From the NCBI GenBank assembly GCA_012295275.1, contig CM022672.1, positions 30,724,527 to 30,754,526 of the forward strand: 30,000 nucleotides of DNA, written 5' to 3'. Of the stretch, positions 23,241-30,000 are shown in pieces. Position numbers and translations under genes: made by a program. How positions within the stretch are numbered: the first letter of the stretch is position 1; the number at the start of each line of letters is the position of its first letter. The stretch is from Chrysomallon squamiferum (Eukaryota; Mollusca; Gastropoda; Neomphalida; Peltospiridae). The notes beneath the pieces are model-generated. The model saw nothing but the letters and a program-made list of their open reading frames with translations, was not told where the DNA came from and searched no databases.

Positions 23241-23825
23241 GCAACTTATTAAGCTCAGAAATAAATTACAAGTTTTCCCAGGACAGAAATCGTGCTCCAG
23301 TATCGTCACCCATTGCTATGCGTCAGTAAAGCAGCTGTACATCAACTCCACTACTGAGAGAGTTTCCACTAAAGTGCAGTGAGATTTAGAACATTCTCGA
23401 AAAACATTCAGTCTGTTTTCCAGCCAGTAATCGACAAATGGCTACAAAACATCGTCAAAGTAATCATTATTATTATTATTATTGTTATTGTTATTGATGT
23501 TGTTGTTGTTATTTGCGTCAATTTCGATGTTTATCACTTTCAACAAAAACAAAACACAACAAAAAAAAAAAAAAACCCTGTTTATCGAGACTATTTAAAA
23601 TTGCTGTTAACAGATGGATCGATGTTCTGCTTTATCTAACAACGAGTAATCCCTCTTATCTTTAATCTGGATTAATGTAATCTCCATAACAAAAGGATTA
23701 ATTCTTTTTGTAGATATAATTCTGTATATTCTGTTGTTAATAATATTTATTTATAAATGCAATTAGAAGATTATAGTTTAATTAGGTGATTGAAGTTAGT
23801 GTTCAGAATTAATGTCGTGGGTGGA
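23241..23825. other. Unique sequence with small ATT/GTT tract
   Basis: No gene. An ATT/GTT tract is at about 23465-23512 and an A run near 23560-23575. The remainder is AT-rich and unremarkable. Confidence 0.65.
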
Positions 23826-24265
23826 GAAGCCTAGCCACAACAGTAGTTGTTGTAGTTGTCGTTGTAGTGGTGGTTGTAATAACAGTCGTAGTAGTAGCAA
23901 TACTAATAGTAATATCAATTATGATGGTTGTATAGTAATAGAAGCAGCTGTCGTTGTTGTTGTAGTAGTAACAGTAGCAGCAGCAGTGGCAGTATTAGTA
24001 GTAGAAGCAGTACTAGTGGAGTAGTAGTAGTAGTAGTAGTAGCAGTAGTAGTAGTAGTAGAAGAAGAAGTAGCAGTAATAGAAGTATTAAACTTGTAGCA
24101 GAAGTAGTTTTATTTGAGTAGTACGGTAGAATAGCAGAAACAGAAGTAGAGGTAGTAGGACTAATAGTAATATACATTTAGTAGTATGGTAGTTGTAGCA
24201 GAAGTAGTTGTAGTAGTAGTAGTTGCGGTGGTAGGTTTGGTAGTAGCATTAGTTATAATATTTTC
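23826..24265. repeat. Long TAG/CAG/GTT triplet mosaic
   Basis: About 430 bases made of GTT, GTA, TAG, CAG and AGA triplets, with nearly pure TAG blocks around 24021-24060. It is the longest triplet mosaic of the window. Apparent S/N/V-rich open frames follow from the periodicity. Confidence 0.93.
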
Positions 24266-24292
24266 ATGTCGACGGTTGTTAGATTAACAGGT

Positions 24293-24323
<31 letters not shown>

Positions 24324-24628
24324 TCTCTGTTGACAGAAAAAATACTCCAATATGAAACGGCTGCAAGCGATGTTATGAAATCGTCGAACAAGAAATGGAA
24401 TCTGACAATACAAACATAATAACGTTTTTGTTTTGCTTGTTTGTTTGTTCTTGTGTTATTTTTTTTTTTTTTTTCTCCCCTCCATTAATGGATGACGTCA
24501 TTTGAAAGATTTTGGCAGACGGATAGTTTAAATAATTTAAATGTACGTAGATTTATTCTGATGCTATTATATTTTATTTTTTTTACTTCGTTCGCAATTT
24601 TCTATTGGTTTGAATCAATCTCTCACCC

Positions 24629-24630
<2 letters not shown>
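24266..24630. other. Short unique pieces, (TTTA)n and poly(T)
   Basis: TTTA units at about 24292-24324 and a T run near 24460-24474. A perfect TGACGTCA lies at 24493-24500. No gene. Confidence 0.7.

Positions 24631-24687
<57 letters not shown>
24631..24687. repeat. (AAT)n array abutting a MITE
   Basis: Pure AAT up to the TA that forms the left target site of the element beginning at 24688. Confidence 0.97.
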
Positions 24688-24689
<2 letters not shown>

Positions 24690-24999
24690 GATACCGGACC
24701 AATTATCCTTGGGGCCTGAGGCATTCCGGTTTTCTGGTACCAAGCATTTAAATATGTAATAATTAGGCATAAACATTTTAAAATTAAAAACATAAACAAA
24801 ATTGACGATACACAACTGTGGCGACTCGACACGTAAACAATGTGGCGAGTGAATGAACGCCATGTGGCTTGAAAGAGTAGTTCCTGTCTGGTGAGGACAA
24901 CACCCGCGCGTGCTAACTATGAAAATAGCGTCAGGAAAAAACTTCCGTTTTTCTGGTCTTTCCGGATTTCAGAACTCCGGATAATTGGTCCGGTACCTG
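24688..24999. mobile_element. 312-bp MITE, Tc1/mariner or pogo-like
   Basis: Terminal inverted repeats of 21 bp bound the element: left CTGATACCGGACCAATTATCC (24688-24708; its first 20 bases shown as CTGATACCGGACCAATTATC) and the inverse at 24979-24999, with two mismatches near the outer end. A 17-bp core is perfect: 24692-24708 against the complement of 24979-24995. Both ends are flanked by TA (24686-24687 and 25000-25001), the duplication typical of Tc1/mariner and pogo elements. Subterminal direct copies TTCCGGTTTTCTGGT (24724) and TTCCGTTTTTCTGGT (24943) lie inside. There is no transposase, so it is non-autonomous. It sits inside AAT/AAC microsatellite DNA. Confidence 0.82.
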
Positions 25000-25001
25000 T
25001 A

Positions 25002-25154
25002 TAATAATAACAACAACAACAATACTAAAAATAATAACAACAAAGGTAATAATAATGATCATGATTATGACTATGATGACGATAACATAACAATAACAGT
25101 AATAACAGTAATAATGTCTTGTCATAATTATAACACCAATAATAAAAGTATCTT

Positions 25155-25186
<32 letters not shown>

Positions 25187-25195
25187 CAATAATAA
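25002..25195. repeat. AAT/AAC/TAG triplet mosaic
   Basis: AAT and AAC triplets to the right of the MITE, then GAT/TAA pieces and a pure TAG block (about 25154-25186). Probably the right-hand remainder of the array the MITE entered. Confidence 0.88.
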
Positions 25196-26110
<915 letters not shown>

Positions 26111-26409
26111 TATTTTGAAAGGCGCAGCAGTATTCGTGCCTGACTTGTTTTTCATGATGGCGGAAATTGGTAATCGAGACCTAGGTTTCTATTTCCTGAC
26201 ACAAGCGGTTGTTTCAGTGGCTAAGCGTCCGGTAACCGTAAAACGACGATTGCTTTGTGATGCATTGTCCAGTGTGCCGACACAGGCGCGGTCAAAACTG
26301 GACGGCTCGAATTGGCCGTGACAAATTGAAATGTGTCCGTAACTGTCCACTTACAATCAGTTTCCACCTGACAGCCTCAGTCAAACGGTAAAATATCCGT
26401 TACTAATTG
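26111..26409. other. Complexity island with a 68-codon ORF
   Basis: Balanced, repeat-free DNA. An open frame from 26115 to 26321 contains an internal ATGATGGCGGAA start context at 26155 and reads as an unrecognised, hydrophobic-then-basic peptide. No splice signals, homologue or signal peptide can be claimed. Equally consistent with conserved non-coding DNA. Confidence 0.4.
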
Positions 26410-26860
26410 TTATTTTTTTTTTTTTTTTTTTTTCTTATTTTACAAAATCACATTTTAGCAAGATGTAGTATCCGATCTGTGTTTTTCAGTGGACAGTTTT
26501 GGACGCTATATATTTCTTTTATTATTATATTTTTGTTGTTGTTGTTGTTGTTAATTGTAATCATTTCTATAACTGCCAATACGATTACTACTCTGATAAT
26601 AATACTGTTACTACTACTACTTTTACTATTGCTCCTACTATTATTGTTATTACTACTACTCCTAATACTATTACTATTACTGCTACCAGTATTACTACAG
26701 CTACTGTTGCTACAACTACGAATTCTTCTTCTACTACTACTCCTACTACTAATACTACTAATACTACTATTACTAATGCTAACCTGTTCTTTCTGCTGCT
26801 ACTGTACTAGTAATACTACTGCTATTACTACTACTACTGCTACTTCAGGACATTATAATT
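26410..26860. repeat. Poly(T) and ACT/ATT/GTT triplet mosaic
   Basis: A T run (26413-26433), a unique 100-base gap, a GTT tract near 26535, then about 270 bases of ACT, ATT, GCT and CCT triplets in mostly constant phase. The 170-codon and 103-codon open frames across it are poly-L and T/N artefacts. Confidence 0.92.
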
Positions 26861-27165
26861 ATTTGCTGCTAATTAATCAAGCTGGAGAAAACGTAATTTT
26901 CAAGAAATGGCCAGAATGATACAATTCTCCCTTGCTTACAGTTAAAACTACAAGTGGATTTAGAAGTATCTTTTAAATCATGAATTGCACAACCTAATTC
27001 TGTTTATGTGACTTTTTCTGGCTCCAAGTAACCAAGGGAAACCACAATGGTCCCTGCAGGTCAGAGAAATGTTAAATAACTGTTAATAAACTGCAGTGTT
27101 TATAGCAGTGCAAAGCAGTAAGTCACGTGTACTCTCACAGTTTAGTTCACTGACCTTCGCCTTAC
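26861..27165. other. Unique sequence, no gene seen
   Basis: About 300 bases of ordinary complexity. No open frame, RNA gene or repeat could be recognised. Confidence 0.65.
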
Positions 27166-27255
27166 TTTGTTATTTTTACTTTCTCTTTCATATTTTTTTG
27201 TATTTTCTTTCTTTTTTTTTTTTTCATTTTACTTTCTTTTCTTTTCTTTTGTAAA

Positions 27256-27313
<58 letters not shown>

Positions 27314-27600
27314 TATGGCGAAAATTTCCTGTTTCTTTTATGTCATTACTTTCCCAGAAAGAAAAAAAAAAGAAAAAAAGAAAAAAAAAAGAAAGAAAGA
27401 ACAGAAAAAGAAATTCTTAGATTCTTCTTTTCTTTTTTCTTCTTTTTTTCTTCTTCATTTTAAGTTGTTATTTTGACTTTTTTCTTTTTATTTCCTTCTT
27501 CTTTTTTTCTTTCTTTTATTTTTAAAATGACGAAAGTAATAAGCGGATGTTTCCCTTTTTAAATTTTATTTATTTTTTCTTTTTCTTATTTTATTTTTAT

Positions 27601-27652
<52 letters not shown>

Positions 27653-27660
27653 GTGTCTGT
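27166..27660. repeat. Pyrimidine-rich block with (ATT)n and (TC)n
   Basis: T/C-rich DNA, a pure ATT array (27259-27313), an A/G-rich reversal (27357-27415), again T/C-rich DNA and (TC)n at about 27601-27646. The purine-rich reversal between pyrimidine tracts could fold back on them. Confidence 0.9.
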
Positions 27661-28197
27661 GTGTGTTGACGTAATTACTTAACTTTTGGCACTAAAGAAC
27701 CACGTATTACGTGTGCTCCACAGGGAAATCATTTTGTGTCACTTGATTTTTAAAAACTGTAATTGATGACGACATTTCACAAAGTCCGGTGACTTTATGT
27801 TACTAAATATAGCATGGTATTTCTCTAGTGTAAAAATGAATTACTGGTTGCGCAAGTGAGCAAAACCGAGTCAGCTGGAGTGACTCTGAAAGTTTCGTAT
27901 TTCTAGCTCTACTAGTGTTATTTTTAACTTTGCCGCTGACGTCAGAGATAATTTATTAAAGAAAATAAATTATCAGACGAGAGATAATATTAATTTCACC
28001 TATTTTGGTATTCACACAAAAAAAAAAGTACTTTTTTTTTTCTACATTCGTGCTAAAAATATGTTTTCACTTCTGATTGTTTTTGACAGTAAAAATAATG
28101 AAATTGAATGTAGTAACTAAAGGACTCTTTTTAAAATAATTAAATAATGAAATATTCTAAGATTAGATACGACCCAATTATAATGGTTGAGTTTATA
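27661..28197. other. Unique sequence with palindromes
   Basis: No gene. It holds the palindrome CACGTATTACGTG (27701-27713), a GAGTCA/TGACTC pair (27868-27886), TGACGTCA (27937-27944), and directly after it an 11-bp hairpin (27947-27957 with 27964-27974, 6-base loop). Confidence 0.6.
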
Positions 28198-28422
28198 GTA
28201 ATAACACAAGGCCCGCGAAATTAACAGTCTTACATACTGAGTAGGTAAAATCAAAAGGTAATTTATTTATTTACTTTACTTTATTTTACTTTACTTTTCT
28301 TTTCTTTTCTTACTTATGTATTTATGTATTTATTTGAGTATCTTGTAATAACACAAGGCCCACGAAAATTAACAGTTGTGTATACCGAGTAGGTAAAATA
28401 AAAGGTGATTTATTTATTTACT
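28198..28422 (+). repeat. 147-bp tandem duplication of an about 78-bp unit
   Basis: GTAATAACACAAGGCCCRCG heads two copies at 28198-28275 and 28345-28422. Both continue through TTAACAGT, GAGTAGGTAAAAT and AAAAGGTRATTTATTTATTTACT with a few substitutions and two one-base indels. The 69-base spacer is TTTA/TTTC low-complexity DNA. Both copies end in TTTA units, so unit plus microsatellite was duplicated together. Confidence 0.88.
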
Positions 28423-28690
28423 TACTTATTTATATATTCATTCATTCGTTTATTTGTTCAATTATTTATTTATTTATTTATTTATCTTCTTACTTTTTTC
28501 TTATTTATAGCTTTTTTTAAATTTGTATTGTTATTACTCTTATTGTTGGTTGTTGTTGCTGTTGGTATTATTATGATTATTATTGTTGTTGTTATTGTTA
28601 TTATTGTTGTTGTTGTTGTTATTGTTATTATTATTATTATTATTATTATTAGTAGTAGTAGTAGTAGTAGTAGTAGTAGAAGTAGTAGAA
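28423..28690. repeat. (TTTA)n-type DNA and ATT/GTT/AGT triplet mosaic
   Basis: TTTA/TTCA tetranucleotides to about 28490, then from 28530 GTT and ATT triplets ending in a pure AGT block (28651-28678). The order ATT-GTT-ATT-AGT is the same as at 20801-21010. Confidence 0.92.
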
Positions 28691-29358
28691 TTTTTGCTTA
28701 TCTTTCTTTCATTCATGTTCTACGTATTTCAACGCCCTCTCTTCCTTAATGTTCAGTTATAAATAAAAATGCGATCCAGTATTGGAACTAGACTGGTCAT
28801 TGTTTAATACTGGGCGCGTGTGAGGTCAGTCTTAATCAATTCCTTGATATGTAATTTTAATGACGGATGCATGGGTCAGTGACACTGGTTTTTCTTACAA
28901 ATCTCTGTATCTTCCGTTACCTCGTCATCATCACAATCATCATCAACATCAACATTTCTTCCTTTTTTACGTCGTCGTAGTAATCAACGCTGATGTTAAG
29001 TGTTGCTGAAGTAGTCTCTTTGTCATCTTAATATTCTTTTGAGACAACTGAAATCGAGCTGTGAGCCGAAAGAAAAAAAACCCATAAATCCTCTCTCCTC
29101 GCAAATTTTCAATAACGAAATCTTCAAATCCAGATTAAGAAAGAGCGGCGCAGTTTTTATTGGTGTCGTAATGGCTTCTCGCAACATTACAGTCAACACT
29201 TCAGTCGCCAGGAGTCATTGAGAGGGAAAATAATTTTAGAAGAAAATAAAGAGAGAACGAATGAAACTATTAGCGGCGTCAACTGAAGCTTTTAACGAGC
29301 AGCTGAGACGTTTACTGTTTTCATAGCATCGTTTACAGTGCAGCCATCAGTGATAGGA

Positions 29359-29362
<4 letters not shown>
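28691..29362. other. Unique sequence of moderate complexity
   Basis: No recognisable gene. Contains an 8-bp inverted repeat (CCAGTATT 28776-28783, AATACTGG 28806-28813) and CGTTTAC words at 29309 and 29330 that foreshadow the repeat unit downstream. A 60-codon frame (29039-29221) is unconvincing. Confidence 0.6.
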
Positions 29363-29442
<80 letters not shown>

Positions 29443-29561
29443 ATAATATCGTTTACTAATAATATGAATAATTATTTTACTTTTCTCTTTCTTTCTCTCT
29501 CTCGCTGTCTGTCTTTCTCTTTCTATGATAACGTTTACTAATAATATCAATAATTATTTTA

Positions 29562-29633
<72 letters not shown>

Positions 29634-29696
29634 ACAGTATCGTTTACTAGGTTGCGATCAATATTATAAATAATTTATTTGACTTTTCTCTCTCTG

Positions 29697-29762
<66 letters not shown>
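29363..29762 (+). repeat. Higher-order array: (TC)n blocks alternating with a CGTTTACT unit
   Basis: (TC)n blocks at 29363-29439, 29566-29630 and 29701-29762 alternate with copies of an about 47-base unit (GATAATATCGTTTACTAATA... to ATTTTACTTTTCTCT) at 29440-29486, 29524-29570 and, more diverged, 29631-29689. CGTTTACT lies at 29450, 29532 and 29641. The last TC block passes into three CTCG units. Confidence 0.92.
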
Positions 29763-29765
<3 letters not shown>

Positions 29766-30000
29766 CGCTCGCTCGAGTTGTTATCTATCTGTCTATCTGT
29801 CTCTGTGTTTGTTTTTAATTTATCTGCAAACAACACCTACCTCTGTGTATATCTGTTTGTCTGTCTGTCTATGTGTCTATTCTTCGGTCGGGAACATGTA
29901 TATTTCTTAGACTGTCATTCTTTACAATTGTATCTCTGTCGGTGTACCAACACACTCTGTTATTATTGTTATCACTGTCTTGTTACTACTACGACTACTA
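29763..30000. repeat. Degenerate TCTG/TCTA and ATT/ACT DNA to window end
   Basis: TCTA/TCTG tetranucleotides at about 29780-29805 and 29845-29880, and ATT/ACT triplets starting near 29960 that run off the edge of the window. Confidence 0.8.

Noticed and set aside
26115-26321. 68-codon frame with an ATGATGGCGG start context
   Set aside because: Same reasons; no domain, signal peptide or splice site could be supported.
26407-26919. 170-residue leucine-rich frame, the longest of the window
   Set aside because: Leucines are encoded by ACT/ATT/GCT triplet mosaic read out of phase; it would look like a membrane protein but lacks any non-repeat body.

Overview
The window reads as AT-rich animal nuclear DNA with no gene that can be supported. 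I found no protein family I recognise, no rRNA and no complete tRNA. The long open frames are almost all translations of microsatellites (poly-L, SL, RE, YI or N tracts) and are artefacts of repeats whose period suits a reading frame. The style suggests a large, repeat-rich metazoan genome, and a lophotrochozoan such as a mollusc is my best guess. The grounds are very dense (GA/TC)n, (GATA/GACA)n, (AAT)n and degenerate triplet arrays, short non-autonomous elements joined to microsatellites, and islands of ordinary complexity between them. This assignment is an inference and is weak.

Layout. 1-1900: GATA/GACA compound array, (ATAAT)n array, triplet mosaic and pyrimidine tracts. 1900-9000: complex stretches of 0.3-0.9 kb separated by (TC)n/(GA)n, TG/TA and AAT arrays, including a 17-bp forkhead-like minisatellite at 6881-6931. 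9000-16000: mostly AT-rich unique DNA with complexity islands at 9290-9660 and 14570-15180. 16000-18300: T/ATT-rich block, a tandem family of diverged 150-220 bp units (17471-18110), then a GATA/GGAT array. 18500-21050: CA/GA arrays, a dispersed-repeat fragment, a complexity island, and a foldback structure with about 115-bp arms (20119-20835). 21050-22770: the most gene-like or enhancer-like unique DNA of the window. 22770-25200: T-rich DNA, a second dispersed-repeat fragment, a TAG/CAG triplet mosaic, and a 312-bp MITE with TA target duplication (24688-24999). 25200-30000: islands with nuclear-receptor-type motifs, large triplet and pyrimidine arrays, a 147-bp tandem duplication, and a final higher-order (TC)n array.

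Because there are no genes, nothing can be said about genes working together. The most useful readings are (i) several non-repetitive islands that could be regulatory DNA, (ii) a clear excess of the palindrome TGACGTCA (seven perfect copies by hand count), and (iii) several local duplications, foldbacks and non-autonomous mobile elements, many fused to microsatellites. I see no convincing new multi-gene system here. Transcription-factor motif calls are by eye and each could be chance.
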